From: Streptomyces olindensis
GTDB taxonomy: Bacteria; Actinomycetota; Actinomycetes; Streptomycetales; Streptomycetaceae
Length of the DNA stretch: 64,000 nt
Direction of reading: 5' to 3'
NCBI GenBank assembly: GCA_000696115.1
Contig: JJOH01000012.1
Location: 62,001-126,000, forward strand
Positions 35,605 through 44,706 of this stretch are shown in pieces (within the stretch, counting starts at the first letter, position 1; each line of letters starts with the position of its first letter). The translations under genes and the position numbers were made by a program. A model generated the notes under the pieces. It was given only the letters and a program-made list of their open reading frames with translations, was not told the DNA's origin and made no database searches.

Positions 35605-35914
35605 GGCGCGAACGGGCCGTGGATGCGCCGGAGCGGCCGGTCGCAACCAAAGGTGACCGCCTCTGCCCGCGTCTGACCGTTTTTATTCGCTTACGGGGTG
35701 TGACTCGGGCCACGCAGATTGGGCGTAACGCTCGCGGGGAGAACGCGATGACCTAAGAGGTGACAGCCGCGGAGGGAATACGGACGCCGTTCATGGCGCT
35801 GTGCATCTTCCCGGCCCCCGCCCGCGCCGTCGGCCCATCCCCAAGCCGGCGGTCGGCTCCTGTCCCCTGTGGACGGTGCCGGAAGCCGTTTTCCAACGTT
35901 CCGAGAGGTTGTTC
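35605..35914. other. hrdB promoter/leader region
   Basis: About 310 bp between the hairpin and the hrdB start hold no gene. AT-rich DNA (GACCGTTTTTATTCGCTTACGG) near 35675-35696 probably belongs to the main promoter. A GGGAAT element at 35774-35779 resembles a SigR -35, but the expected GTT 18-19 bp later is only GCT, so I do not claim it. Confidence 0.5.
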
Positions 35915-37456
35915 GTGTCGGCCAGCACATCCCGTACGCTCCCGCCGGAGATCGCCGAGTCCGTCTCTGTCATGGCGCTCATTGAGCGGGGAAAGGCTGA
36001 GGGGCAGATCGCCGGCGATGACGTGCGTCGGGCCTTCGAAGCTGACCAGATTCCGGCCACTCAGTGGAAGAACGTACTGCGCAGCCTCAACCAGATCCTC
36101 GAGGAAGAGGGTGTGACGCTGATGGTCAGTGCCGCAGAGCCCAAGCGCACCCGAAAGAGCGTCGCAGCGAAGAGTCCCGCCAAGCGCACCGCCACCAAGA
36201 CGGTCGCGGCCAAGGCGGTGACCACCAGGAAGGCCACCGCCACCGCCACGCCGGCGGCGCCCGCCGCCGAGCCCGCTGCCGAGGAGGAGGCGCCCGCCAA
36301 GAAGGCGGCCGCCAAGAAGACCACCGCCAAGAAGGCGGCGGCGAAGAAGGCCCCCGCCAAGAAGACGGCGGCGGCCAAGAAGACCAGCGCCAAGAAGGAC
36401 GACGTCGAGCTCCTCGAGGAGGAGGTGCTCGAGGAGGCAGCCCCCGGCAAGGCCGGCGAGGAGCCCGAGGGCACCGAGAACGCGGGCTTCGTGCTCTCCG
36501 ACGAGGACGAGGACGACGCGCCCGCGCAGCAGGTCGCCGCCGCCGGTGCCACCGCCGACCCGGTCAAGGACTACCTCAAGCAGATCGGCAAGGTTCCCCT
36601 GCTCAACGCCGAGCAGGAGGTCGAGCTCGCCAAGCGCATCGAGGCGGGTCTGTTCGCCGAGGACAAGCTGGCCAACGCCGACAAGCTGGCGCCGAAGCTG
36701 AAGCGTGAGCTGGAGATCATCGCCGAGGACGGCCGCCGCGCCAAGAACCACCTGCTGGAGGCCAACCTCCGTCTGGTGGTCTCCCTGGCCAAGCGCTACA
36801 CCGGTCGCGGCATGCTCTTCCTGGACCTCATCCAGGAGGGCAACCTCGGTCTGATCCGCGCGGTCGAGAAGTTCGACTACACCAAGGGCTACAAGTTCTC
36901 CACGTACGCCACCTGGTGGATCCGTCAGGCGATCACCCGCGCCATGGCCGACCAGGCTCGCACCATCCGTATCCCGGTGCACATGGTCGAGGTCATCAAC
37001 AAGCTCGCGCGCGTGCAGCGCCAGATGCTCCAGGACCTGGGCCGCGAGCCCACCCCGGAGGAGCTGGCCAAGGAACTCGACATGACCCCGGAGAAGGTCA
37101 TCGAGGTCCAGAAGTACGGCCGCGAGCCCATCTCGCTGCACACCCCGCTCGGCGAGGACGGCGACAGCGAGTTCGGTGACCTCATCGAGGACTCCGAGGC
37201 GGTCGTCCCGGCCGACGCGGTCAGCTTCACGCTCCTCCAGGAGCAGCTGCACTCCGTCCTGGACACCCTGTCCGAGCGCGAGGCGGGCGTCGTCTCGATG
37301 CGCTTCGGTCTCACCGACGGTCAGCCGAAGACCCTCGACGAGATCGGCAAGGTGTACGGCGTCACGCGTGAGCGCATTCGCCAGATCGAGTCCAAGACCA
37401 TGTCGAAGCTGCGCCACCCGTCCCGTTCGCAGGTGCTGCGCGACTACCTCGACTAG
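35915..37456 (+). CDS. hrdB: HrdB, principal RNA polymerase sigma factor
   Basis: The 513-residue group 1 sigma factor directs most housekeeping transcription. It has a short region 1.1-like N-terminus ([21 protein letters not shown]) and a Lys/Ala/Pro-rich linker of ~80 residues typical of streptomycete HrdB. Region 1.2 follows ([16 protein letters not shown]), then region 2 ([20 protein letters not shown] and [16 protein letters not shown]), region 3, and region 4 with [20 protein letters not shown] and [19 protein letters not shown]. The GTG start follows GAGAGG. It sits downstream of whiH and ends at a clear terminator. Confidence 0.98.
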   Translation: MSASTSRTLPPEIAESVSVMALIERGKAEGQIAGDDVRRAFEADQIPATQWKNVLRSLNQILEEEGVTLMVSAAEPKRTRKSVAAKSPAKRTATKTVAAKAVTTRKATATATPAAPAAEPAAEEEAPAKKAAAKKTTAKKAAAKKAPAKKTAAAKKTSAKKDDVELLEEEVLEEAAPGKAGEEPEGTENAGFVLSDEDEDDAPAQQVAAAGATADPVKDYLKQIGKVPLLNAEQEVELAKRIEAGLFAEDKLANADKLAPKLKRELEIIAEDGRRAKNHLLEANLRLVVSLAKRYTGRGMLFLDLIQEGNLGLIRAVEKFDYTKGYKFSTYATWWIRQAITRAMADQARTIRIPVHMVEVINKLARVQRQMLQDLGREPTPEELAKELDMTPEKVIEVQKYGREPISLHTPLGEDGDSEFGDLIEDSEAVVPADAVSFTLLQEQLHSVLDTLSEREAGVVSMRFGLTDGQPKTLDEIGKVYGVTRERIRQIESKTMSKLRHPSRSQVLRDYLD

Positions 37457-37474
37457 TCGCGGTCGTACGACGCG

Positions 37475-37507
37475 GAAGGCCCGGTTCCCCGAGGGGACCG
37501 GGCCTTC
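37475..37507 (+). terminator. Terminator after hrdB
   Basis: The stem GAAGGCCCGGT(T)CCCC pairs with GGGGACCGGGCCTTC, with one bulged base and a 2-nt turn, 18 bp past the stop. Confidence 0.8.
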
Positions 37508-37592
37508 GTGCTGCCGCCTCTCCGCAGGTGCGCGGTGTCTCCGGGTGGATCACCCTGGGTGTCTTACCGACATCACGGAGTGAGGAGTGTGT

Positions 37593-38429
37593 ATGCGTCG
37601 TCGCCTAGTCCGAGCCCTGGCCCGGTCGCTGGTCCTGGCAGCCGCGGCATCAGCCATATCCACGGGTTCCACCGCACCTGTGGCCGCCGACAGCGTGGTC
37701 ATAGGGGGATTCCCCGTCGACGCGTCTCAGAGCCCGTGGACGGTGGCCCTGTCCAGTCGTGACCGGTTCGGGGGTACGCGTGCGGGGCAGTTCTGCGGAG
37801 GCGTGGCGGTCGGCCGCACCACCGTGCTCACCGCGGCCCACTGCATGGACGAAGACGTCCTGGGCGGGCCACCCGAACGGGTCCGTGACCTCAAGGTCAT
37901 AGCGGGACGCACCGACCTGCTCTCGGACCACGGCGGTCAGGAGATCGCCGTGCGGGACACCTGGGTGAATCCGGCGTACGACGGTGTCAGCAACTTCGGG
38001 GACTTCGCCGTTCTGACCCTGGCCGAACCTCTTCCGGCCGGCTCGGTGATCGGCATGGCGGCCGACGGTGACCCCGCCTACGGAGTGGGCGGGGCCGCGA
38101 CCGTGTACGGCTGGGGCGACACCTCGGGCGCCGGTGAGTACCCCGGCGGCCTGCGGGCGGCACGCGTGCGCGTGCTCCCCGATGCGCTCTGCGAGGACGC
38201 GTATCCGGGCGGTGCCGACGGCACCTACGACGCCAGGAGCATGCTGTGCGCCGGGGAGACGGGTGGGGGCCGGGATGCCTGCCAGGGCGACAGCGGGGGG
38301 CCGCTGGTGGCCCAGGGGCGGCTGATCGGGCTCGTCTCCTGGGGGACGGGCTGCGGACGGGCCGACAGCCCCGGGGTCTACATGCGTGTGTCCGCCATCA
38401 TGCGGACGCTCGGCTGGACACGGGTGTGA
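37593..38429 (+). CDS. Secreted chymotrypsin-family (S1A) serine protease
   Basis: The 278-residue exported protease has a Sec signal (MRRRLVRALARSLVLAAAAS) and probable cleavage after AVA or AD near residue 35. IIGG-like activation sequence VVIGGFPVD starts the mature enzyme, as in trypsin. The triad is visible: LTAAHC (His), NFGDFAVLTL (Asp) and CQGDSGGPLVA (Ser). Conserved disulfide cysteines and LVSWGTGCGR are typical of S1A. ATG 37593 follows GAGGAG. A bidirectional terminator follows. Confidence 0.95.
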   Translation: MRRRLVRALARSLVLAAAASAISTGSTAPVAADSVVIGGFPVDASQSPWTVALSSRDRFGGTRAGQFCGGVAVGRTTVLTAAHCMDEDVLGGPPERVRDLKVIAGRTDLLSDHGGQEIAVRDTWVNPAYDGVSNFGDFAVLTLAEPLPAGSVIGMAADGDPAYGVGGAATVYGWGDTSGAGEYPGGLRAARVRVLPDALCEDAYPGGADGTYDARSMLCAGETGGGRDACQGDSGGPLVAQGRLIGLVSWGTGCGRADSPGVYMRVSAIMRTLGWTRV

Positions 38430-38481
38430 GGACGCGCGGCGGGCGCCCGACAGGGCCTGCCGAGGGTTTGTAGGGACGAGG

Positions 38482-38519
38482 ACGGGCGGCTGCCTCTGAG
38501 GACAGAGGCAGCCGCCCGT
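38482..38519. terminator. Bidirectional terminator between S1 protease and DUF7455 genes
   Basis: A 17-bp perfect stem (ACGGGCGGCTGCCTCTG) with an AGGA loop lies between convergent genes. Confidence 0.9.
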
Positions 38520-38561
38520 TCAGCGGCCTGTGCCGGCTGGCTCGTCGTCGGACGCGAGGTG

Positions 38562-38792
38562 TCAGCGCTCTTCTTCGGAGGCGGTCGCGGGAACGGCCGT
38601 GAGCCGCTCCGTCTCGTCCTGTATCTCAGCGGCGATCTTCTTGAGTTCCGGCTCGAACTTGCGCCCGTGGTGGGCGCAGAAGAGCAGCTCTCCGCCGCTG
38701 AGCAGGACGACGCGCAGGTACGCCTGGGCGCCGCAGCGGTCGCAGCGATCAGCGGCCGTCAACTGGCTCGCAGGGGTCAGAACAGTAGTCAC
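38562..38792 (-). CDS. Small zinc-ribbon-like DUF7455 protein
   Basis: The 76-residue protein has RCDRCGAQAYLRV near residue 16 and a second LLFCAHHGRKF motif. The CxxC plus C-H-H spacing suggests one bound zinc. The C-terminal part is a charged helix (LKKIAAEIQDETERL). It fits the actinobacterial DUF7455 family, which sits near hrdB/parE in streptomycetes. The function is unknown. Divergent from parE. Confidence 0.85.
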   Translation of the reverse strand: MTTVLTPASQLTAADRCDRCGAQAYLRVVLLSGGELLFCAHHGRKFEPELKKIAAEIQDETERLTAVPATASEEER

Positions 38793-39234
38793 GTCGCCTC
38801 TTCTCTAGCTCGACGAGCTGTCGTACCAGGGTCAACATCCAACCAGCCCCAAAACGTTCCCGCTCGTGGCTTCTCCTCGAAAAAATCTTTGCGAGGCGGC
38901 TGTCTGCTGCCGGTTGGCGGCGAATGTGCCGTATTGCGTGTCTATGTGTCTTACGGGGCTTCGCGTTGTATCGGTGGTCGGTCCTCCCGGCTGGGTTGCC
39001 GGTTGTTCATGAGGACGTGCCCGGAGCCTAAATGGTTCATGCCTGGAAGGGAACGTGATGTGTACTTCACTCCATCGAGGGATCGAACACGCATGCGAGT
39101 GTGGACTAGTGTGAGTTTCCGACGAGGGTGGCGTTACAGCGGCTCTACCAGGCCTCGGTACCCTCTCACCGGTGACTCAAGTCGCGCCCTTACCCACGAG
39201 GGCCCCATCTGAAATTCAGCGAGGAGCGAACCGC
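38793..39234. other. Divergent leader region of parE and the DUF7455 gene
   Basis: About 440 bp, unusually AT-rich for this DNA, with no credible gene. The open frame crossing it has no ribosome site. It should contain both promoters and could hold a leader RNA. Confidence 0.45.
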
Positions 39235-41358
39235 GTGACCGCCGAGACGTCCGTGCCGTCCACAGCTCTGCTGGCAGGAGCAGACCGGGACGGTTCCAAC
39301 TACACCGCGCGGCACCTGCTCGTCCTCGAGGGGCTCGAGGCCGTGCGGAAGCGCCCGGGCATGTACATCGGGTCGACCGACAGCCGCGGTCTGTCGCACT
39401 GCCTCTGGGAGATCATCGACAACTCCGTCGACGAGGCCCTCGGTGGTTACTGCGATCACATCGAGGTCATCCTCCACGACGACGGCTCGGTCGAGGTCCG
39501 GGACAACGGCCGGGGCATCCCCGTCGACGTCGAGCCCAAGACCGGCCTCTCCGGTGTCGAGGTCGTCATGACCAAGCTGCACGCCGGCGGCAAGTTCGGT
39601 GGCGGCTCGTACGCCGCCTCAGGCGGTCTGCACGGCGTCGGCGCCTCCGTGGTGAACGCTCTGTCCGCCCGCCTGGACGTCGAGGTGGACCGCGGCGGGC
39701 ACACCCACGCGATCAGCTTCCGGCGCGGTGTCCCCGGCGCCTTCACCGCGACCGGTCCGGACGCCAAGTTCGAGGCCAAGAGCGGCCTGCGCAAGGCCAA
39801 GAAGATCCCCAAGACCCGTACCGGCACGCGCGTGCGTTACTGGGCCGACCGGCAGATCTTCCTCAAGGACGCCAAGCTCTCCCTGGAGACGCTGCACCAG
39901 CGTGCCCGCCAGACCGCGTTCCTGGTGCCCGGCCTGACCATCGTCGTGCGCGACGAGTACGGACTCGGCGAGGGCGGCAGCAAGGGCGAGGAGTCCTTCC
40001 GCTTCGACGGCGGCATCAGCGAGTTCTGCGAGTACCTGGCCGGCGACAAGCCGGTCTGCGACGTCCTCCGGTTCTCCGGACAGGGCACCTTCAGGGAGAC
40101 CGTCCCGGTCCTGGACGAGCACGGCCAGATGACGCCCACCCAGGTCACCCGCGAGCTCGACGTCGACGTCGCCATGCGCTGGGGCACCGGATACGACACG
40201 ACGGTGAAGTCGTTCGTCAACATCATCGCCACACCCAAGGGCGGCACCCACGTCGCCGGCTTCGAGCAGGCCGTGACCAGCACGATGAACGAGGTGCTGC
40301 GGGCCAAGAAGCTCCTGCGCGTGGCCGAGGACGACATCGTCAAGGACGACGCCCTGGAGGGCCTGACCGCGGTCGTCACCGTGCGCCTGGCCGAGCCCCA
40401 GTTCGAGGGCCAGACCAAGGAGGTCCTCGGGACCTCGGCGGCCCGCCGCATCGTGAACAACGTGATCAGCAAGGAACTCAAGGCGTTCCTGACGTCCACG
40501 AAGCGTGACGCCGCCCAGCAGGCCCGTGTCGTCATGGAGAAGGCCGTCGCCGCGGCCCGGACGCGCATCGCCGCCCGGCAGCACAAGGACGCGCAGCGCC
40601 GCAAGACGGCCCTGGAGTCCTCCTCGCTGCCGGCCAAGCTCGCCGACTGCCGCAGCGACGACGTCGACCGCAGCGAGCTGTTCATCGTCGAGGGCGACTC
40701 CGCGCTCGGTACGGCGAAGCTCGCCCGGAACTCCGAGTTCCAGGCGCTGCTGCCGATCCGGGGCAAGATCCTCAACGTCCAGAAGTCGTCCGTGACGGAC
40801 ATGCTGAAGAACGCCGAGTGCGGCGCGATCATCCAGGTCATAGGAGCCGGCTCGGGCCGGACCTTCGACATCGACACGGCCCGCTACGGCAAGATCATCA
40901 TGATGACCGACGCCGACGTCGACGGCTCGCACATCCGCACGCTGCTGCTGACCCTGTTCCACCGCTACATGCGGCCCATGGTCGAGGCCGGCCGGGTCTT
41001 CGCCGCTGTGCCGCCCCTGCACCGGATCGAGATCGTCCAGCCCAAGAAGGGCCAGGACAAGTACGTCTACACGTACTCCGACCGGGAACTGCGCGACAAG
41101 CTCATGGAGTTCCAGAGCAAGGGCATCCGCTACAAGGACTCGATCCAGCGCTACAAGGGTCTCGGTGAGATGGACGCCGACCAGCTGGCCGAGACGACCA
41201 TGGACCCGCGCCACCGCACCCTGCGCCGGATCAACCTCTCCGACCTGGAAGCGGCCGAGCAGGTCTTCGACCTGTTGATGGGCAACGACGTGGCCCCGCG
41301 CAAGGAGTTCATCTCCAACTCCGCGGCGACGCTAGACCGGTCGCGCATCGACGCGTAA
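39235..41358 (+). CDS. parE: Topoisomerase IV subunit B
   Basis: The 707-residue ATPase subunit drives strand passage by topoisomerase IV in chromosome decatenation, with ParC at 58645. The GHKL ATPase domain is clear (LEGLEAVRKRPGMYIGS, WEIIDNSVDEALGGY, VRDNGRGIPVD, GLHGVGASVVNALS). The TOPRIM domain has EGDSALGTAK and TDADVDGSHIRTLLL. C-terminal sequence YKGLGEMDADQL is typical. GTG 39235 follows GAGGAG. Absence of the large insert seen in GyrB and the unlinked ParC gene ~17 kb away favour topo IV over gyrase. Confidence 0.95.
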   Translation: MTAETSVPSTALLAGADRDGSNYTARHLLVLEGLEAVRKRPGMYIGSTDSRGLSHCLWEIIDNSVDEALGGYCDHIEVILHDDGSVEVRDNGRGIPVDVEPKTGLSGVEVVMTKLHAGGKFGGGSYAASGGLHGVGASVVNALSARLDVEVDRGGHTHAISFRRGVPGAFTATGPDAKFEAKSGLRKAKKIPKTRTGTRVRYWADRQIFLKDAKLSLETLHQRARQTAFLVPGLTIVVRDEYGLGEGGSKGEESFRFDGGISEFCEYLAGDKPVCDVLRFSGQGTFRETVPVLDEHGQMTPTQVTRELDVDVAMRWGTGYDTTVKSFVNIIATPKGGTHVAGFEQAVTSTMNEVLRAKKLLRVAEDDIVKDDALEGLTAVVTVRLAEPQFEGQTKEVLGTSAARRIVNNVISKELKAFLTSTKRDAAQQARVVMEKAVAAARTRIAARQHKDAQRRKTALESSSLPAKLADCRSDDVDRSELFIVEGDSALGTAKLARNSEFQALLPIRGKILNVQKSSVTDMLKNAECGAIIQVIGAGSGRTFDIDTARYGKIIMMTDADVDGSHIRTLLLTLFHRYMRPMVEAGRVFAAVPPLHRIEIVQPKKGQDKYVYTYSDRELRDKLMEFQSKGIRYKDSIQRYKGLGEMDADQLAETTMDPRHRTLRRINLSDLEAAEQVFDLLMGNDVAPRKEFISNSAATLDRSRIDA

Positions 41359-41723
41359 CGACTGCGCGGGGCGGGTTGGACCGGCTGGGGCGTCGGCCTC
41401 CTGGGTCGCAGCCTGCCGTGGTCGGATGGTGCCGGCCCACGGCGTGAACGGCTCGTGGACATCGCCCGTGCTGCTCCCGTTCAGGGGCGGCACGGCGATG
41501 GTCGTGCAGGGCGTTGCTCCTGGGCCCGGCAACCCCGGAACACGAGTACGGTTTCGCCGGTGCCCGGGGCGCGGCGATCCACCCCTGGGTGGAGATGCTC
41601 CCGGTCGGGGATCCACCCGTGATCCACCCGGGCTCCGATCCTGCGGCCTGGCGTTTTCCGTAGCGTCGAAGGCGTCGGCGGCATCCGCTTCCGGCATTCC
41701 CTTCCTCGCTCACGGAGGCTGTG
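41359..41723. other. Intergenic region with three GATCCACCC repeats
   Basis: There is no credible gene. GATCCACCC occurs at 41576-41584, 41610-41618 and 41621-41629. TTTTCCGTAGCGT near 41652-41664 looks like the -10 region of the downstream operon. Confidence 0.5.
41576..41629 (+). promoter_or_regulatory. Triple GATCCACCC motif upstream of the DUF1453-two-component operon
   Basis: Three perfect 9-mers have spacings of 34 and 11 bp, about three and one helical turns. The first is followed by an inverted GGGTGG. They end ~25 bp above the probable -10. This looks like a cooperative activator site, possibly for the NarL-type regulator of the operon. Confidence 0.55.
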
Positions 41724-42248
41724 ATGTCCGGGCTCGTCGACGCGTTGGTGATCGTGGCCGTGGCCGCCCTGGTGATCGCCCGGCAGTTCCGCGCCGACCG
41801 GATGGACGGGGAGCGCCGCTGGTGGCTCCTGCCCGCGCTCCTGACCGTTGTCGCGCTGCGCGAGCCGGGCATACTCGATTCCCAGCACCCCACGGCCTCG
41901 GCGCTGCTGCTCGGCGCCGAACTGCTCGTCGGCCTTGCCACCGGCGCCGGCTGGGCCTGGACCACTCGCATCTGGTCGGACCCGGACGGCTCCGTCTGGT
42001 GCCGGAGCAGCAAGGCGAGCGCCGCCGTCTGGGCCGTCGGCATCGGACTGCGCGTCGGCCTGTTCTCCATCGGCGCCGCGGTGGGCGTCCATCAGGACAG
42101 CTCCGCCCTCCTGCTGGGGCTCGCCGGCACCCTGCTCGTCCGGTCCGGAATCCTGGCCTGGCGAGCCCGGTCCCTGCGCCCTACCGGGACTTCGAGCGGG
42201 GCGTACGGTGACAGCACGACTCGGCCCGCGGGGAAGGAGCGCGTGTGA
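41724..42248 (+). CDS. DUF1453-family integral membrane protein
   Basis: The 174-residue protein has about four to five membrane helices (LVDALVIVAVAALVIARQF, WWLLPALLTVVALRE, ALLLGAELLVGLATGAGWAW, VWAVGIGLRVGLFSIGAAVG). This pattern, with the cytoplasmic RQFRADRMDGERR, matches DUF1453 (CcdC-like). ATG 41724 follows GGAGG. Its stop overlaps the start of the histidine kinase gene (GTGA), so translation is likely coupled and it probably works with that kinase as an accessory or sensed membrane component. Confidence 0.85.
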   Translation: MSGLVDALVIVAVAALVIARQFRADRMDGERRWWLLPALLTVVALREPGILDSQHPTASALLLGAELLVGLATGAGWAWTTRIWSDPDGSVWCRSSKASAAVWAVGIGLRVGLFSIGAAVGVHQDSSALLLGLAGTLLVRSGILAWRARSLRPTGTSSGAYGDSTTRPAGKERV

Positions 42249-43396
42249 AGGACAACGTCTGGACACGCTGGCCTTCCCAGGAGGCGCTGGGCCGTGAGGG
42301 GCTCTCACGCTCCCGGTGCCTGCTGGCCTGGACGGTGCGCGCCCTGGTCCTCGGCGTGCTGCTGTGGGGCGCCTTCGCCGACAGCCGGATGGGCGGCTGG
42401 AAGGCGGCGGCCGGGCCCGCAGGAGTGCTCCTGGCGGCACTGCTCGCGTGGGCGTTCTTCCGGACCACGCTCCAGCACCGGCTGTGGCCGTCGCTGGCGT
42501 CGCTCGCGCTGCTCCAAGGCGTCGCCGTCGCGGCGCAGATGTCGGGGTTCGAGGTGGCGGCCCTCGTCATATGGTGCGGCTGCGCCGTTTCGGCACTGGA
42601 GCGGCTGCCACCCGCCATCGCCTTCAGCGCCGCGGGCCTGGCACTCGGTTCGTACGGGCTCGTCAACGACAGCGACCCCCTGACGACCGTGGTCACCGGC
42701 GTCGGACTCGCCCTGGCCGGCTACACACTGCGCCTCGACGCCGAGGCGCGGGGCAGCGCCCAGCGGCTGCTCGCCCAGGAGCGGATCGCGCGCGCGGCCG
42801 AGGCGGAGACGGCGGCGCTCGCGGAGCGCGCCCGCATAGCGCGGGAGATCCACGACGTGCTCGCCCACAGCCTCTCGGCCCAGCTCGTGCACCTGGAGGC
42901 GGCCCGGCTGCTGATCGAGCGCGGCGGCGAGCGCGATCAGATACGCGAACGCGTGGTGGCGGCACGGGAGATGGCACGTGGCGGCCTCGCCGAGACACGC
43001 CAGGCGCTCTCCGCCCTGCGCGGCGAGCTGACCCCGCTGGAGGACTTCCTGAACCAGTTGGTGGGTACGTCCGACGGCGCGGAGATCACCATCACGGGTG
43101 AACGCAGGACACTGCCGACCGAGGCCTCGCAGACCGTGCGCAGAGCGGCACAGGAGGCTCTGACGAACGTCCGCAAGCACGCCCCGGGCGCCAAGGTGCG
43201 CCTTCGGCTCGACTACCGACCGCACGAAGTGACCCTGGACGTACGGGACTCGGGCGGCTCGCCGGGCGAGCTGACCGGGACGGGCGCCGGGTACGGTCTG
43301 CTCGGCATGCGGGAGCGTGCCGAGCTGCTGGGCGGCTCGCTCGAGGCGGGGCCGGGCGAGGAGGGGTTCGTGGTGACGTTGAAGGTGCCGGTATGA
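42245..43396 (+). CDS. NarL-family sensor histidine kinase
   Basis: The 383-residue kinase has four or more N-terminal membrane helices, a short linker (AQERIARAAEAETAALAERA) and a HisKA_3 dimerisation domain. The phosphorylated His lies in REIHDVLAHSLSAQL. An HATPase_c domain with RLDYRPHEVTLDVRDSG and TGAGYGLLGMRERAELLGG follows. The gene overlaps both neighbours by 4 bp, so DUF1453, kinase and regulator form one translationally coupled unit. The stimulus is unknown; multi-helix input with little external loop suggests membrane or cell-envelope sensing. Confidence 0.95.
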   Translation: MKDNVWTRWPSQEALGREGLSRSRCLLAWTVRALVLGVLLWGAFADSRMGGWKAAAGPAGVLLAALLAWAFFRTTLQHRLWPSLASLALLQGVAVAAQMSGFEVAALVIWCGCAVSALERLPPAIAFSAAGLALGSYGLVNDSDPLTTVVTGVGLALAGYTLRLDAEARGSAQRLLAQERIARAAEAETAALAERARIAREIHDVLAHSLSAQLVHLEAARLLIERGGERDQIRERVVAAREMARGGLAETRQALSALRGELTPLEDFLNQLVGTSDGAEITITGERRTLPTEASQTVRRAAQEALTNVRKHAPGAKVRLRLDYRPHEVTLDVRDSGGSPGELTGTGAGYGLLGMRERAELLGGSLEAGPGEEGFVVTLKVPV

Positions 43397-44076
43397 CGGA
43401 GGAGGCCGAGCGGAAAACCGCTCGGGTGGTGGTCGCGGACGACCAGACCGTGGTGCGGGAGGGCATCGTGATGCTGCTCGGCCTGCTGCCCGGAATCGAG
43501 GTCGTCGGGGCCGCGGAAGACGGGGAGGAGGCGGTGCGGCTGGTCGGCGAAGTCGCCCCGGACGTGGTGCTGATGGACCTGCGCATGCCCCGCTGCGACG
43601 GAGTGGAGGCGACCCGCAGAATCCGTAAGGAGCATCCCGGGACGCAGGTCGTGGTGCTCACGACGTTCGCCGACGACGACTCGCTGTTCCCGGCGCTGGC
43701 AGCGGGCGCGCGCGGTTATCTCACCAAGGACGCGGGCGGAGAGGAGATCGTGCGGGCGGTGCAGAGCGTGCTGTCCGGGGACGCGGGACTCTCGCCGAGC
43801 ATCCAGAGACGGCTCCTGGAGCGCCTCACGGAGGCCGATCTCAGACCGACCGCGCCCCCGGAGGCGCCGGACGGGCTCACCGCGCGGGAGACGGAGGTGC
43901 TGATCCTCATCGCCGAAGGGCTCAGCAACCAGGAGATCGCCCGCAGGCTGCATGTCTCGACCGCGACCGTGAAGACGCACATCAACAACATGTTCACCAA
44001 GACGGGACTCAAGGACCGTGCGCAGGCGGTGCGTTACGCGTACAGAAAGGGGCTGGTGCGGCCACCAGCGGATTGA
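43393..44076 (+). CDS. NarL/FixJ-family response regulator
   Basis: The 227-residue partner of the upstream kinase has a receiver domain (VVVADDQTVVREG, phospho-Asp in DVVLMDLRMPRCDGVEA) and a C-terminal LuxR-type helix-turn-helix (LTAREVEVL-type sequence at LTARETEVLILIAEGLSNQE, then IARRLHVSTATVKTHINNMF). The receiver Lys is in YLTKDAGGEE. The ATGA overlap with the kinase indicates coupled translation. The triple GATCCACCC upstream of the operon is a candidate target. Confidence 0.95.
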   Translation: MTEEAERKTARVVVADDQTVVREGIVMLLGLLPGIEVVGAAEDGEEAVRLVGEVAPDVVLMDLRMPRCDGVEATRRIRKEHPGTQVVVLTTFADDDSLFPALAAGARGYLTKDAGGEEIVRAVQSVLSGDAGLSPSIQRRLLERLTEADLRPTAPPEAPDGLTARETEVLILIAEGLSNQEIARRLHVSTATVKTHINNMFTKTGLKDRAQAVRYAYRKGLVRPPAD

Positions 44077-44145
44077 ATCACCTGATGGGGTGAAGAGGGA
44101 GGGGAAGAAGAGTCGGGGATCTTCCCGTTCTGTCCATCCTTGGGC

Positions 44146-44706
44146 ATGCAGCCAAGCAAGGGCCGTCCCCGCGGAGTCGGGGCTGGTCAGGAGAGTTCGA
44201 TCGGGCCTTACGACCGTCAAGTCCCGGTCCCGGCCGAGGAAACCGGACAGCTGAGGTACGACGACCCCTGGTACGACGCCCTCGCCTCCGGCTGGGGCGA
44301 GTCGGCCGGTGCCGCGGCGCCCGCTCCGGCGAAGTCGCCGTCGGCGCGCGGTGAGGGGAAGGCCGGGGTCGTGGCGGCCGACGTGTACCTGGAGGTGCAG
44401 CGCAGCGAGGCCTTTCAGGAGGTCAGGCGGCGCTACCGCAGGTTCGTGGTGCCGGCCTTCGCGGCCTTCTTCGCCTGGTACCTGGGCTACGTGGTGGCTG
44501 CCACGACAGCACCGGAGCTGATGGCCCGGCCCGTGGCCGGAGCGGTGAACGTGGCGATGGTGGCCGGGCTCGGGCAGTTCCTGACCACCTTCCTGCTCAC
44601 CTGGGCGTACGCGCGGAACGCGCGGCTTCGCCGGGACCGGGCGGCGCTGGAACTGCGCTGGGACACGCAGGAACTGACGCGTGGCGTGAACGGAGGTGCC
44701 CCGTGA
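44146..44706 (+). CDS. DUF485 membrane protein (YjcH-like partner of solute symporter)
   Basis: The 186-residue protein has a soluble, Ala/Pro-rich N-terminal ~75 residues and a DUF485 domain with two membrane helices (FVVPAFAAFFAWYLGYVVAAT and VNVAMVAGLGQFLTTFLLTWA). DUF485 proteins are almost always encoded just before an SSS-family acetate/pyruvate symporter, as here. The stop overlaps the symporter GTG (GTGA). ATG 44146 is used; the ribosome site is weak. Confidence 0.88.
   Translation: MQPSKGRPRGVGAGQESSIGPYDRQVPVPAEETGQLRYDDPWYDALASGWGESAGAAAPAPAKSPSARGEGKAGVVAADVYLEVQRSEAFQEVRRRYRRFVVPAFAAFFAWYLGYVVAATTAPELMARPVAGAVNVAMVAGLGQFLTTFLLTWAYARNARLRRDRAALELRWDTQELTRGVNGGAP

Noticed and set aside
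35774..35800. SigR promoter for hrdB
   Set aside because: GGGAAT is present but the required GTT at 18-19 bp spacing is not; support is too weak.
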